Shown in pieces: positions 9,340-18,790 of a stretch of 64,000 nt of DNA. The stretch is from Desulfuromonadales bacterium (GTDB taxonomy: Bacteria > Desulfobacterota > Desulfuromonadia > Desulfuromonadales > Syntrophotaleaceae): contig JASKKK010000008.1 in assembly GCA_030154185.1 (NCBI GenBank), positions 1 to 64,000 on the forward strand. Direction: 5' to 3'. The position numbers and the translations under genes were made by a program. The first letter of the stretch is position 1. The number at the start of each line of letters is the position of its first letter. Below the pieces are notes generated by a model, which did no database searches, was not told the DNA's origin, and saw nothing but the letters and a program-made list of their open reading frames with translations.

Positions 9340-10119
9340 ATGATGCCAACCGCTCACCTTGTCTATTTTTCTCCCACCGGGACGACCAGAAAAGTATCCG
9401 AATCCATTGCTCAAGGCCTCGGTGCGAAAAAGGTAATCCACTACGACCTGACACCGGCAGATACCCGGTTCAAGACCGTCCTGACCGATGGCGTGGCGGT
9501 CATCGGCATACCGGTGTATGCTGGGCGTGTGCCGGAACTCTGCCTGCAACGCCTGCAGGGGATCACCGCAAGGCACATACCTGCCGTGCTTGTCGCTCTT
9601 TACGGCAACCGCGAGTTCGAAGATGCGCTCGTCGAGTTGCGCGATCTATCCGTCGCAAAAGGATTCAATATCGTCGCCGCCGGAGCCTTTATCGGCGAAC
9701 ATTCCTTTTCCACCCCGACGCAACCGTTGGCGGCCGGCCGACCCGATGCCGAGGATCTGACCATGGCGGAGCAGTTCGGAAAGCGGGTTGCGGTCAAGAT
9801 CCAGGGCGGCGATTACAATACTCCGAGTATTGATGGCAACGTGCCATACAGGGAGTGCTCGAAACTGGGCGGATTGACACCGGAAACGGATAGTGAACGG
9901 TGCATTCTTTGCGGAAAATGTGCCGAGGTTTGTCCCCCGGGTGTTATCACCGTGTCCGAGTCGGTTGCGACAAACGCTGACGGCTGCATCATGTGCTGTG
10001 CCTGCGCCAGGGCATGCGAGGCCCAGGCTCGTTTCTTCATTCATCCACGGATCGAGGAGAAACGCGCGATGCTGCAGAAGAACAGCAGCATACCCAAGAC
10101 GCCCGAAATTTTCCTTTGA
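9340..10119 (+). CDS. EFR1-type flavodoxin/2x[4Fe-4S] ferredoxin protein
   Basis: A 259-residue soluble redox protein. The N-terminal flavodoxin-like domain has the FMN phosphate loop FSPTGTTRKV and VIGIPVYAGRVP. The C-terminal domain has two [4Fe-4S] motifs (CILCGKCAEVCPPG and CIMCCACARACEAQA). It should shuttle electrons between a ferredoxin-type donor and an unknown acceptor. GGAGGTG precedes two adjacent ATGs (9340, 9343), either of which could be used. It directly follows the DUF89 gene. Confidence 0.9.
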   Translation: MMPTAHLVYFSPTGTTRKVSESIAQGLGAKKVIHYDLTPADTRFKTVLTDGVAVIGIPVYAGRVPELCLQRLQGITARHIPAVLVALYGNREFEDALVELRDLSVAKGFNIVAAGAFIGEHSFSTPTQPLAAGRPDAEDLTMAEQFGKRVAVKIQGGDYNTPSIDGNVPYRECSKLGGLTPETDSERCILCGKCAEVCPPGVITVSESVATNADGCIMCCACARACEAQARFFIHPRIEEKRAMLQKNSSIPKTPEIFL

Positions 10120-10285
10120 AGCAAGGGGCGTGTTGTGAAAGCGGCTCATGAAGCAAGGAATAGGGCTTCGCGGATTTCCAGTTCCGGGGACCTGGTTTAT
10201 ATTCGTTCGAAAACCCCGGATGGCAACCGATTCAGAGCGTTCGGGAGCACTCGCATATCGCCCTTATCATCAACAGGCTCTGCCG

Positions 10286-11242
10286 ATGATCAACTCCGAC
10301 TACAAGGCCTCTTGGCCCCTTCGCAACGGGCATGTTCACTCCATTTATCCGACCCTGTTCAGGAAAGTGGCAAACATTGTCTATCAACGTGAGCGCATTG
10401 ACACCCCTGACAGGGATTTTCTTGACCTCGATTGGTCCGTGATCGGCGGGGACAGCCTCGCCATAATCTCGCACGGGCTCGAAGGTCATTCTCATCGAGC
10501 TTATGTCAAAGGGATGGTTCGGGCAATGAACCAGGAAGGCATCGATGCCCTTGCCTGGAACTATCGCGGGTGTAGCGGAGAGCCTAATCGGCTTTTGCGG
10601 CTATACCACAACGGTGCCATTGACGACCTCCATACGGTTGTCACTCATGCGGCATCGTCTTACAGCAAAGTTTTTCTCATAGGATTCAGCATGGGGGGCA
10701 ATATGACCCTTTTATATCTTGGAAAACAGACCCTAGCGGTACCGGAATCTGTGAAGGGTAGTATCGCCTTTTCCGTTCCCTGCGACTTGACGGATGCGTC
10801 AATTGCATTGGAAAGAAAAGAGAACACCCTTTACATGAAACGCTTCCTGAGGTTATTGCATGAGAAAATCAAAGTGAAGAAGGTTCACTTTCCACAAGAT
10901 ATCGACGATCAAAATTATCGGCAGCTCAAAACCTTCAGGGATTTTGACGGAAAATACACGGCCCCTATGCATGGTTTCGCCAGTGCCGAAGACTATTGGG
11001 AAAAATGCAGTTGTCGGCCTTGGCTCGGGCGGATCAAAGTGCCGGCGTTGATCGTCAATTCCATGGACGATCCTTTCCTTGAAGGCGGTTGTTATCCGGT
11101 GGCCGAATGTGCCAACAATCCGAACATTATATTGGAGATCACCCGGTACGGCGGACACGTGGGCTTCGTGGCGCATAATCGGAAAGGCTGTTACTGGTCC
11201 GAAGAAAGGGCTGTAAAATTCATAAAATCGGTGCGTACTTAG
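10286..11242 (+). CDS. YheT-family alpha/beta hydrolase
   Basis: A 318-residue alpha/beta hydrolase. Visible are the RNGHVHSIYPTLFR N-terminal motif, the oxyanion region SHGLEGHSHRAYVKG, the nucleophile elbow GFSMGGN, DDPFLE and the catalytic-His region GGHVGFV. These match the YheT/EMB8 family (putative carboxyl-ester hydrolases). I chose ATG 10286 because family members begin about 10-20 residues before the PLRNGHVHS motif. In-frame ATGs at 10148 and 10220 are alternatives, and none has a strong ribosome-binding site. A terminator follows. Confidence 0.86.
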   Translation: MINSDYKASWPLRNGHVHSIYPTLFRKVANIVYQRERIDTPDRDFLDLDWSVIGGDSLAIISHGLEGHSHRAYVKGMVRAMNQEGIDALAWNYRGCSGEPNRLLRLYHNGAIDDLHTVVTHAASSYSKVFLIGFSMGGNMTLLYLGKQTLAVPESVKGSIAFSVPCDLTDASIALERKENTLYMKRFLRLLHEKIKVKKVHFPQDIDDQNYRQLKTFRDFDGKYTAPMHGFASAEDYWEKCSCRPWLGRIKVPALIVNSMDDPFLEGGCYPVAECANNPNIILEITRYGGHVGFVAHNRKGCYWSEERAVKFIKSVRT

Positions 11243-11298
11243 GAACGAATGCATGCAACATCTGGACGGTGTATCACAAGCCAGCTTCGATCAAATGC

Positions 11299-11333
11299 AA
11301 AAAGCCCGCAGTTTGACCTGACGGGCTTTTTTT
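11299..11333 (+). terminator. Rho-independent terminator after the yheT-like gene
   Basis: AAAAAGCCCG (11299-11308) pairs with CGGGCTTTTT (11322-11331), with a run of T completing it. It ends the DUF89-EFR-YheT unit and could also act on the opposite strand because of its A tract. Confidence 0.85.
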
Positions 11334-11841
11334 GTTCTATCTGACTCTGAATGGTCTTTTCTCCACGCTCGCTTGGATGGTTCGGTCGGTATGTTTTTCT
11401 GAAGTATCCGGCTGGGGCAGGCAAAAATCTTGATGGAGTTCAGTCGATCTTTTAAAAATAAGTGAGGATCGACACTTGTCTTCTCGGGAATCGATTATAA
11501 GCTTTTCTTGAAGCCCCTATCGGCAGCCGGATTTCATCAGGCAGTTTTCCCGGAAAAGCATCAATCCATAGTCGGCAGAATTCGAGTGGACGCGAACGTG
11601 CGTGGCGGAGGTGGCCGGAAGGACATGCTTGGGGTAACGATATCCTTGAAAAAATTTCAGAATTGCATTGGGTTTTGCAGGACATGCCGATTTCGCGAAC
11701 CAATCTTATCGATAAGCAGGGTAAGAGGTCAGCATTAAATCGTAAGTTCCACAATCCCAGTCCTGAAGAATGTGGCAGAATGGTCCGCACAATGTGGAAG
11801 ACAAGCACCAAAACAGTCAACACAGCAAAGGAGGTAATCTA
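11334..11841. other. Gene-free stretch upstream of ferredoxin
   Basis: About 500 bases with only weak open frames on either strand and no recognisable protein motif, RNA or repeat. It may hold the ferredoxin promoter and decayed sequence. I see nothing else to support a feature. Confidence 0.5.
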
Positions 11842-12027
11842 ATGGGCACACATTATATCATTGACGATTGTGTGGCATGCGGGGCATGTGAACCGGTTTG
11901 TCCCGTGAGTGCTATCAGTGAAGATGATCCAATCTACATTATTGACAAGGAAACATGCACCGATTGCGGAGCATGCGATGATGTTTGTCCGGTCGATGCG
12001 ATCAAGTGGGAAAAGACTGCCGACTAA
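11842..12027 (+). CDS. Small 2x[4Fe-4S] ferredoxin (61 aa)
   Basis: ATG 11842 follows AAAGGAGG seven bases upstream. The product begins MGTHYIIDDCVACGACEPVCP and has two CxxCxxCxxxCP clusters (CVACGACEPVCP and [12 protein letters not shown]), i.e. a clostridial-type ferredoxin carrying low-potential electrons in the cytoplasm. It is transcribed alone between two terminators. A close paralogue lies at 60175-60348. Candidate partners in this window are AOR and the NfnA-like flavoprotein. Confidence 0.95.
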   Translation: MGTHYIIDDCVACGACEPVCPVSAISEDDPIYIIDKETCTDCGACDDVCPVDAIKWEKTAD

Positions 12028-12080
12028 CTTCAAAGTCAATCGGGATCGTCGTTTTTTCTGTACCGAAATGCTTGATAAAA

Positions 12081-12123
12081 GAGGGAGTGAATCTATGAAT
12101 ACAAAAGGTTCACTCCTTTTTTT
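12081..12123 (+). terminator. Terminator after ferredoxin
   Basis: GGAGTGAA (12084-12091) pairs with TTCACTCC (12109-12116), followed by seven T. The loop is long (17 bases). The rest of 12028-12338 shows no gene. Confidence 0.7.
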
Positions 12124-12338
12124 GATCCTTTTTGGGGATTCAGCGTTACCAGGGCGGTGTTTTTGCTCAGGTCATCGAACGCTTCTGGACGGTTACTTAT
12201 TTTGGGGGATGATCCCGGGTTAATCGCCAGATATAAGAGCCATGGGATATCCGATCATTGTGCAGGGTAACACATCATCCGGAAAAGGCAGGGGATAAGT
12301 GGTTCTTGGGTAAGGATTAGAATTTAGCAAAACGGGCA

Positions 12339-12390
12339 TGTAAACAAAAAAAGCCGCCAGCACAAGGGCTGGCGGCTTTTTTTGTTTACA
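12339..12390 (-). terminator. Long bidirectional terminator, 23-bp perfect inverted repeat
   Basis: The arms 12339-12361 and 12368-12390 are exact reverse complements around a six-base loop (ACAAGG). The G/C core (AGCCGCCAGC) is flanked by A7 on one side and T7 on the other, so it can terminate both ssb (leftward) and readthrough from the ferredoxin (rightward). Confidence 0.9.
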
Positions 12391-12409
12391 CTTTTGAAAA
12401 AACCGGGAA

Positions 12410-12868
12410 TTAGAACGGAATATCGTCATCCGGGTTGAAAGGCGGCTCTTCATAATGGGGTTGCTGCGACTGATTTTGTCCGCTTTGCCGCTCCTGGCGT
12501 TGTTCGCGGCGCTGGTAGCCTCCGCCGCTGTTATCGTCGGAGGGACGGCCAAGCATCTGCATCTGGTCGGCGACGATCTCGGTGATGTAGCGTCGGTTGC
12601 CGTCGCGGTCTTCGTAGGAGCGGGACTGGATCTTGCCTTCGATATACACCTGGCGGCCTTTGGTCAGGTATTTGCCGCAGATTTCGGCAAGTTGCCGCCA
12701 TGCCACGATGTTGTGCCATTCCGTTTTTTCCTGGTTGTTGCCGTCGCGATCCTTGTAGCGCTCTGTTGTGGCCAGTGAAAAGTTGGCAACGGCAGTGCCG
12801 GACGCTGTATAGCGTAGTTCGGGATCTTTGCCGAGATTGCCGACGAGAATGACCTTGTTAACCGACAT
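12410..12868 (-). CDS. ssb: Single-stranded DNA-binding protein
   Basis: The 152-residue product starts [21 protein letters not shown] and has the OB-fold core of bacterial SSB ([37 protein letters not shown]). A Gln/Arg-rich disordered linker leads to the acidic tip DDDIPF, which binds replication and repair partners. It coats single-stranded DNA as a tetramer. ATG 12868 is chosen by homology to the conserved N-terminus. Its promoter faces that of plsC. Confidence 0.97.
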   Translation of the reverse strand: MSVNKVILVGNLGKDPELRYTASGTAVANFSLATTERYKDRDGNNQEKTEWHNIVAWRQLAEICGKYLTKGRQVYIEGKIQSRSYEDRDGNRRYITEIVADQMQMLGRPSDDNSGGGYQRREQRQERQSGQNQSQQPHYEEPPFNPDDDIPF

Positions 12869-12915
12869 GAGTTGTAGCCTCCATGAGAGTTTGTTTAATT
12901 TTTGAATACTTCGCG

Positions 12916-12945
12916 AGTCTAGCGGAAATGGCCGCATCTTGTAAA
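12916..12945 (-). promoter_or_regulatory. Promoter of ssb
   Basis: On the minus strand TTTACA (12945-12940), an 18-base spacer and TAGACT (12921-12916) lie about 47 bases before the ssb start. Confidence 0.55.
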
Positions 12946-12957
12946 GTTTAAAAAGGT

Positions 12958-12987
12958 TTGACTCCCCTCCGGAAGGTTTCGTAAACT
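12958..12987 (+). promoter_or_regulatory. Promoter of the plsC-rnj unit
   Basis: TTGACT (12958-12963), an 18-base spacer and TAAACT (12982-12987) lie 34 bases before the plsC start, back-to-back with the ssb promoter. Confidence 0.6.
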
Positions 12988-13021
12988 GGCGCGATTAAAT
13001 GTTTATCGGGAGACACGGACT

Positions 13022-13729
13022 ATGCTGCGTACCTTGTTTTATGTGGTTACCTTTGTACCATGGACTCTGTTCATCATACTGACGGGATTGCCGGCGTCTT
13101 TTGTCAGCGCCGATTTTTTGCACAGTTATGCCCGCTTGTGGGCAAAGGTGAGCCTGTGGCTGGCCGGGGTGAAACTGGTGGTCGAAGGGCGTGAAAATCT
13201 TCCTTTGGAAGGCGCCGTGGTCTATATGCCCAATCACCAGAGCAATTTCGATATCCTTGCGTTGTTGGCCGGGGTGCCGGGCCAGTTTCGCTGGCTGGCC
13301 AAGGAGGAGCTGTTTCATATCCCCCTGTTCGGATTGACCATGCGGCGCGCCGGTTATATTTCCGTGGACCGTTCCAACCGCAAGAAGAGCGTGGAAAGCA
13401 TGCGTCGCGCCATCGAAAGGATCGCCCGGGGAACCTCTGTGGTGATTTTCCCCGAAGGGACGCGCTCGCCGGACGGCCATCTCAAGGAGTTCAAGGCCGG
13501 CAGCTTTACCCTTGCCATTCAGGCGCAGGCGCCGATTGTCCCTGTTGCCATAACGGGAAGCCGGGACGTTATGCCCAAACACAGCCGCTGGATTCGGGGG
13601 GGACGCGTGACCGTCACCATCCTGCCGCCCGTGCCCACCGCCGGGCGGGAAGTCAAGGAGCGAAACGCATTGATGCAGGATGTACGAATGCCCATCGAAG
13701 CCCTGGTCGAAAAGACCGTCCGGTCATGA
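13022..13729 (+). CDS. plsC: 1-acyl-sn-glycerol-3-phosphate acyltransferase
   Basis: Acylates lysophosphatidate to phosphatidate at the inner membrane. The 235-residue product has an N-terminal hydrophobic anchor, the catalytic NHQSNFD (H72-x4-D77), a substrate-binding region ending GYISVDRSNR, and FPEGTRS (~143-149). Its stop overlaps the ribonuclease J start (ATGA at 13726-13729), indicating translational coupling. Confidence 0.95.
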   Translation: MLRTLFYVVTFVPWTLFIILTGLPASFVSADFLHSYARLWAKVSLWLAGVKLVVEGRENLPLEGAVVYMPNHQSNFDILALLAGVPGQFRWLAKEELFHIPLFGLTMRRAGYISVDRSNRKKSVESMRRAIERIARGTSVVIFPEGTRSPDGHLKEFKAGSFTLAIQAQAPIVPVAITGSRDVMPKHSRWIRGGRVTVTILPPVPTAGREVKERNALMQDVRMPIEALVEKTVRS

Positions 13730-15420
13730 CCGAAGCGTCTGTTGCGGCATGGGGTGCTATTCCCTCCGATGCGGTACGGATCGTGCCCTTGGGCGGGCTG
13801 GGTGAAATCGGCTTGAACATGATGGCAGTGGAGTATCGCGGGGAATTGCTGGTCATCGACTGCGGATTGATGTTCCCCGAGCCGCACATGCCCGGTATCG
13901 ACCTGGTCATCCCCGACATTTCCTGCCTGGAAGGATGCAGTGACCGCATTCGCGGACTGGTGCTCACACATGGTCATGAGGACCATATCGGTGCGGTGCC
14001 CTTTTTGCTGAAAAAACTCGGTTTTCCAAGCGTCTATGGGTCGCCGCTGACCCTTGGGTTGCTGCGGCATCGCCTGGCGGAACACGAGCTTCTCCACAGG
14101 GCCGAGCTTGTCGAGGTGGCTCCGCGGCAGGCGCTTGATCTCGGGCCGTTTCACGTCGAACTGTTTCGCGTGGCCCACTCCATTGTCGACGGTCTCGGTG
14201 TCGCCATTCGCACCGAATCGGGCTGGGTTGTGCATACCGGGGATTTCAAACTCGATCAGACCCCCGTCGACGATCAGCCCACCGATCTGGTAAGGCTCGC
14301 GGCTTACGGTGAAGAAGGGGTCCTGCTGCTGCTGTCCGACAGCACCAATGTGGAAAAGAAAGGCTTTACCCTGTCGGAACGCGAGGTCGGAACGGCTTTT
14401 GCCGAGATTATGCCACAGGCCCGGGGCAAGGTTGTGGTGGCGACCTTTTCCTCCAATATTCATCGCATCCAGCAGGTGGTGCAGGCTGCTGCCGATTGCG
14501 GACGCAAGGTGGTCATCACGGGACGCAGCATGGAGGCCAACACCCGCATTGCGCGGGAGCTCGGTTACCTGAATATTCCAGATGACGTGCTGATCGATGT
14601 GCGCGAGGCACGTAATCTCCCAAGGCACCGGGTCGCCATGCTGACCACGGGAAGCCAGGGCGAGGCGCAAAGTTCTTTGGTGCGCATGGCCATGGACGAG
14701 TTCAAGCCGTTGCCCCTGGAACAGGGAGATACGGTTATTCTGTCTTCCAAATTTATTCCCGGGAACGAAAAAGCCATCAACCGCCTGATCAACCATCTTT
14801 ATCGCCGCGGAGCGGAAGTGTTTTACGAGACCACCAGCGAGGTGCATGTTTCGGGACATGCCAGCCAGGAAGAACTCAAGATGGTCTTGTCGTTGGTGCG
14901 TCCCGATTATTTCGTGCCGATTCACGGCGAATACCGGCATCTGATCAAGCATGCCGAGTTGGCTTATGCCATGGGCTTGGCCAGGGAGCGCGTCACGGTG
15001 CTTGAAAACGGTTGTCCGCTGGTTGTCTCCTCGGCCGGTCTGGTTCGCGAACCTCGTCTGGAAACCGGCCGCATACTTGTCGATGGTCGCGGTGTCGGCG
15101 ATGTGGGACACATGGAGCTGCGCGATCGACGGCATGTGGCGAATCACGGACTGGTGGTGGTGCTGCTTACCGTCGGCGCATCGGATGGCAGAATTCTATA
15201 CGGTCCGGAATTGTTGACGCGCGGTTTCGTTGCCGAAGAAGAGACCGATCTTCTGGATGCCGCTCGCCAGAAACTCTGTGAAGCCCTTGCCGATATCGCT
15301 CCGGAAACGGTCGGCGAACAGGAAACTCTCGAGGTCGAGGTGCGCAAAAGCCTGCGGCGTTTTTTCAATCGAACCGTTGAGCGGCGTCCTTTGATCCTGC
15401 CGATCATTCTTGAACAGTAG
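13726..15420 (+). CDS. rnj: Ribonuclease J
   Basis: A 564-residue metallo-beta-lactamase/beta-CASP RNase. The metal site THGHEDHIG (~81-89), SDSTN, SSNIHRIQQ, PIHGEYRH and a C-terminal domain ending in LRRFFNRTVERRP are all present. It performs 5'-3' exo- and endonucleolytic RNA processing and decay in the cytoplasm. The start overlaps plsC by four bases. Length is typical for the family. Confidence 0.95.
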   Translation: MTEASVAAWGAIPSDAVRIVPLGGLGEIGLNMMAVEYRGELLVIDCGLMFPEPHMPGIDLVIPDISCLEGCSDRIRGLVLTHGHEDHIGAVPFLLKKLGFPSVYGSPLTLGLLRHRLAEHELLHRAELVEVAPRQALDLGPFHVELFRVAHSIVDGLGVAIRTESGWVVHTGDFKLDQTPVDDQPTDLVRLAAYGEEGVLLLLSDSTNVEKKGFTLSEREVGTAFAEIMPQARGKVVVATFSSNIHRIQQVVQAAADCGRKVVITGRSMEANTRIARELGYLNIPDDVLIDVREARNLPRHRVAMLTTGSQGEAQSSLVRMAMDEFKPLPLEQGDTVILSSKFIPGNEKAINRLINHLYRRGAEVFYETTSEVHVSGHASQEELKMVLSLVRPDYFVPIHGEYRHLIKHAELAYAMGLARERVTVLENGCPLVVSSAGLVREPRLETGRILVDGRGVGDVGHMELRDRRHVANHGLVVVLLTVGASDGRILYGPELLTRGFVAEEETDLLDAARQKLCEALADIAPETVGEQETLEVEVRKSLRRFFNRTVERRPLILPIILEQ

Positions 15421-15466
15421 CGTCGGAGTCCCCGACAGTACAGACACAGAAAAATAGAGAGTGCCA

Positions 15467-16258
15467 ATGAACCTTTTGCATGCTATTGTATTAGGCCTGT
15501 TGCAGGGACTGACGGAATTTCTGCCCGTTTCCTCCAGCGGGCATCTGGTTATCGCCCAGCATTTTCTGCCCGGCTTCGACCAGCCCGGGGTGCTGTTCGA
15601 TGTGTTGCTGCATGCCGGAACCATGGCAGCTGTGCTGGTTTATTTCCGCTACGATTGCCGTAACCTGGCCCTGGCCTACTTCCGGCCGCACAAGGAGGCC
15701 CGCCATTACCGGCGTCTGTTGCGGTTGCTTATCCTTGCCAGTATTCCTACGGCCATCATCGGCCTGACTTTCAAGGATTTTTTTGTCGGCGTGTTCCACA
15801 ACCTGACCATGGTATCGATGATGTTGCTGGTCACCGGAGGTTTGCTGTATTTTTCCGAGCGTTATCGACACAAGGTAACCCAAGACAAGAAAATGCGGTC
15901 TATGGATGCCCTGATCGCCGGAGTCGCCCAGGCCGGAGCCATCATGCCGGGTATCTCCCGCTCGGGATCGACCATTTCCGCCCTTTTATTTCAAGGCGTT
16001 TCCGGTGAAACCGCCGCGCGCTTTTCCTTTTTGATGGCTTTGCCGGCAGTTCTCGGGGCGACGCTGATTTCCCTTTTGGAATGGCCTGCGGGGACCGTTA
16101 CCGATATATCTGTCTATGTTATCGGTACCGCCATGGCCTTTTTGAGCGGCCTGGCTTCCATCCACATGTTGATGGGAATAGTGAGGCGTCGTCGCCTGTA
16201 TGCCTTCGCCCTGTATTGCTGGTTTATGGGGGGGGTGTTTTTTGCCATATCCCTCTGA
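15467..16258 (+). CDS. uppP: Undecaprenyl-diphosphatase
   Basis: Integral membrane enzyme that recycles undecaprenyl pyrophosphate to the lipid carrier for peptidoglycan synthesis. The catalytic motifs are GLTEFLPVSSSGH near the N-terminus and PGISRSGST in the middle, with about eight hydrophobic segments over 263 residues. ATG 15467 is preferred to GTG 15461 for its conserved MNLLHAIVLG start; ribosome-binding signals do not separate them. It follows rnj by 46 bases. Confidence 0.95.
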   Translation: MNLLHAIVLGLLQGLTEFLPVSSSGHLVIAQHFLPGFDQPGVLFDVLLHAGTMAAVLVYFRYDCRNLALAYFRPHKEARHYRRLLRLLILASIPTAIIGLTFKDFFVGVFHNLTMVSMMLLVTGGLLYFSERYRHKVTQDKKMRSMDALIAGVAQAGAIMPGISRSGSTISALLFQGVSGETAARFSFLMALPAVLGATLISLLEWPAGTVTDISVYVIGTAMAFLSGLASIHMLMGIVRRRRLYAFALYCWFMGGVFFAISL

Positions 16259-16342
16259 TAACCACGGGAACCCGGCAGGGGAGTCGAACCCGACGGGGGG
16301 ATTCTGGAAGGCATCCCCTGCGTGCTTCACCAGAGGAACATC

Positions 16343-18592
16343 ATGAGTAAGGAACAGACAAAATCACCGGCTGTGACATTCAAAGATCGGTTCAAGCAGG
16401 AGCTGTTGGGGCTGTTCTGGTTGGCTGCGGGCTTATTTCTGTTGCTCGCGCTCGTTTCCTTTCACAGCGGAGATCCCTCTTTTAACAATGCCGCTGACGG
16501 ATCCGGTATCCGCAATCTGGCCGGAGTCATCGGTTCCTATCTGGCCGATCTGCTTTATCAGGGATTCGGGGTCGCGGCCTTGTTGCTGCCGTTGGGCGCT
16601 CTTGGCCTGGCCTGGCACTATTTCGCCAGCAAACAGATTCGCTTCCGGCCGTTGCGGGCAGCGGCTTTTTTCTGCATGTTGCTGTCCCTCGACGGGCTGA
16701 TCGCCTTGAAATTCCATGGGGCATCGTGGTTTGGGGAACCGATCGGCGAAGCCGGAGGACTGATCGGCCGGGTGTTGGCCAATCTTCTGTCTTCCGGATT
16801 GAATACCGCAGGGTCGGTGATTCTGCTGGTGGTGATGCTGCTCGTATCCCTGATGCTGGCGGTACGGTTCTCGTTGGTGATGATGCTCGATCGTGCGCTG
16901 ATGCGCTGGGGTGTCTTTCTGGAAAATCGCCAGCAGCAGCGGGCGGCGCGCAAAGAAGCGTCCCGAAAAAAGAAAGCCCATATTGCAGACGGACCTGTAA
17001 TCGCGGCGAAGAAGGCCTCTGCCGTTTCGGCAAAAAAGAAGCCGAAACGTTCGGAGAAGCCGGTGCAGGAATCTTTCGATTTTATCGAGTGCAGCGGCGA
17101 TTATCAGCGTCCTTCCCTCAATCTTCTCAATCATGAAGGCGAAGGTCCCTTGCCGGTCGATCGTGAAGCCCTGGCGATGAATGCCCGCATCCTGGAGAAA
17201 AAACTCAAGGATTTCGGCGTGGACGGAGATGTGACCGAAGTCAAGCCGGGACCGGTCGTCACCATGTACGAATTCGCGCCGGCGCCGGGGGTCAAGGTCA
17301 ACAAGATCGCCGGATTGGCAGACGACCTGGCCATGGCTCTGTCGGCCATCGCTATCCGCATCGTGGCCCCCATCCCGGGGCGGCCGGTGGTCGGCATAGA
17401 GATTCCCAACAAGGAACGGGAGACCGTTTATCTCAAGGATATCCTGACCACGGAGAAGTTCCAGAAGTTCGGTGGCCGGCTGCCCATGGCTCTGGGCAAG
17501 GACATCTTCGGCAATACGGTGGTTTCCGATTTGGCCAAAATGCCTCATCTGCTGGTGGCCGGTGCTACCGGAAGCGGTAAGTCGGTATCCGTCAACACCA
17601 TGATTCTGTCGTTGCTGTACTGCGCCTCGCCGGAAGACGTGCGGATTATTCTCATCGACCCCAAAATGCTGGAACTTTCCATCTACGAGGGTATTCCGCA
17701 TCTGTTGTTGCCGGTGGTGACCAATCCCAAAAAGGCCGCCCTGGCTTTCGCCTGGGCCGTACGTGAAATGGAGCGGCGCTACCGCCTCATGGCCGACAAG
17801 GGGGTGCGCGATGTCGATGGTTACAACAAGCGGCTGCAGAAAGAAGCCAGGCAGCCTGCGCCTCCGCCGGTGGAAACGGCTGCGGATGGCGAACAGGCGG
17901 ATGCCACGGAAGTGGTCGCCGATGGCGAAGTGCTCGATCACGGACATCTGCCGCGTATTGTGGTGATTGTCGACGAACTTGCGGATCTCATGATGGTGGC
18001 CGGACGCGAAATCGAGGAATCGATCGCCCGTCTGGCACAGATGGCGCGTGCCGCAGGCATCCATCTCATTCTCGCCACCCAGCGTCCGAGCGTCGATGTC
18101 ATTACCGGCCTGATCAAAGCCAACCTGCCGACCCGCATTTCCTTCAAGGTTTTTTCCCGTATCGATTCGCGGACCATTCTCGATCAGATGGGGGCGGAAA
18201 ATCTCCTCGGCATGGGGGATATGTTGTTTTTGCCTCCCGGCACCGGTGCTCTGCAGCGTGTCCATGGTGCCTTCGTCTCCGAAAACGAGGTCAAGCAGGT
18301 GGTCGACTTCCTGTCCAAACATGGTCAGCCGGAATACGATTCCTCGATTCTGGAGGCCCCTTCCGGCAGCGAAGCAGGAGGCGGAGAAGATGAGGAGCTG
18401 GACGAGAAGTGGGACGAGGCTTTGGCGATGGTCGCGGAGACGCGGCAGGCATCCATCTCCATGCTGCAGAGGCGGTTGCGCGTCGGCTATAATCGCGCCG
18501 CGCGCATGATCGAGAAAATGGAACAGGATGGTATCGTCGGACCGTCCGACGGCACCAGTCGGCCGCGCGAAGTCTTTATCAATAAAATCTAG
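16343..18592 (+). CDS. ftsK: DNA translocase FtsK/SpoIIIE
   Basis: Septal motor that pumps chromosome ends across the closing septum. The 749-residue product has four N-terminal membrane segments (~25-180), a short basic linker, the alpha/beta motor with Walker A GATGSGKS (~407-414) and Walker B IVVIVDELADLM, and a C-terminal winged-helix gamma domain (ISMLQRRLRVGYNRAARMIEKME) that reads KOPS-like sites. ATG 16343 follows AGAGGAA. An acidic insert (~514-533) precedes the Walker B strand. It ends in TAG, after which the same frame stays open for about 60 codons (see findings). Confidence 0.96.
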   Translation: MSKEQTKSPAVTFKDRFKQELLGLFWLAAGLFLLLALVSFHSGDPSFNNAADGSGIRNLAGVIGSYLADLLYQGFGVAALLLPLGALGLAWHYFASKQIRFRPLRAAAFFCMLLSLDGLIALKFHGASWFGEPIGEAGGLIGRVLANLLSSGLNTAGSVILLVVMLLVSLMLAVRFSLVMMLDRALMRWGVFLENRQQQRAARKEASRKKKAHIADGPVIAAKKASAVSAKKKPKRSEKPVQESFDFIECSGDYQRPSLNLLNHEGEGPLPVDREALAMNARILEKKLKDFGVDGDVTEVKPGPVVTMYEFAPAPGVKVNKIAGLADDLAMALSAIAIRIVAPIPGRPVVGIEIPNKERETVYLKDILTTEKFQKFGGRLPMALGKDIFGNTVVSDLAKMPHLLVAGATGSGKSVSVNTMILSLLYCASPEDVRIILIDPKMLELSIYEGIPHLLLPVVTNPKKAALAFAWAVREMERRYRLMADKGVRDVDGYNKRLQKEARQPAPPPVETAADGEQADATEVVADGEVLDHGHLPRIVVIVDELADLMMVAGREIEESIARLAQMARAAGIHLILATQRPSVDVITGLIKANLPTRISFKVFSRIDSRTILDQMGAENLLGMGDMLFLPPGTGALQRVHGAFVSENEVKQVVDFLSKHGQPEYDSSILEAPSGSEAGGGEDEELDEKWDEALAMVAETRQASISMLQRRLRVGYNRAARMIEKMEQDGIVGPSDGTSRPREVFINKI

Positions 18593-18759
18593 GGCCCGGA
18601 GCGGTTAACCCCAGCAGCTGATTCCGGATCTACCCGATCCTGGCTGCGTGATCTCTCCGCGTCGGACAACGCGAAGATGGTGGTGTTGCCTTCCGATGTG
18701 CTGCAGGCGGTAAAGGGGCTGTTGGGGAAATACCCTTTCGACATATTGCATGATAAAAC

Positions 18760-18790
18760 AAGGGGGAACGGATGAGCCGTTCCCCTTTTG
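18760..18790 (+). terminator. Terminator downstream of ftsK
   Basis: GGGGAACGG and CCGTTCCCC form the stem around 18762-18785, with flanking A and T runs (CTTTTGT). It is placed about 170 bases after the ftsK stop. Confidence 0.75.

Noticed and set aside
11452-11823. Minus-strand frame of 123 codons before the ferredoxin
   Set aside because: No ribosome-binding site, no motif, low-complexity Arg/Pro-rich translation.
13519-15147. 542-codon minus-strand frame opposite ribonuclease J
   Set aside because: Composition and lack of domains show it is an antisense shadow.
18593-18774. Open frame of about 60 codons in phase after the ftsK TAG
   Set aside because: FtsK already ends with its full gamma domain. 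A run this long has a moderate chance probability at this G+C, and no homologue or readthrough signal is visible.
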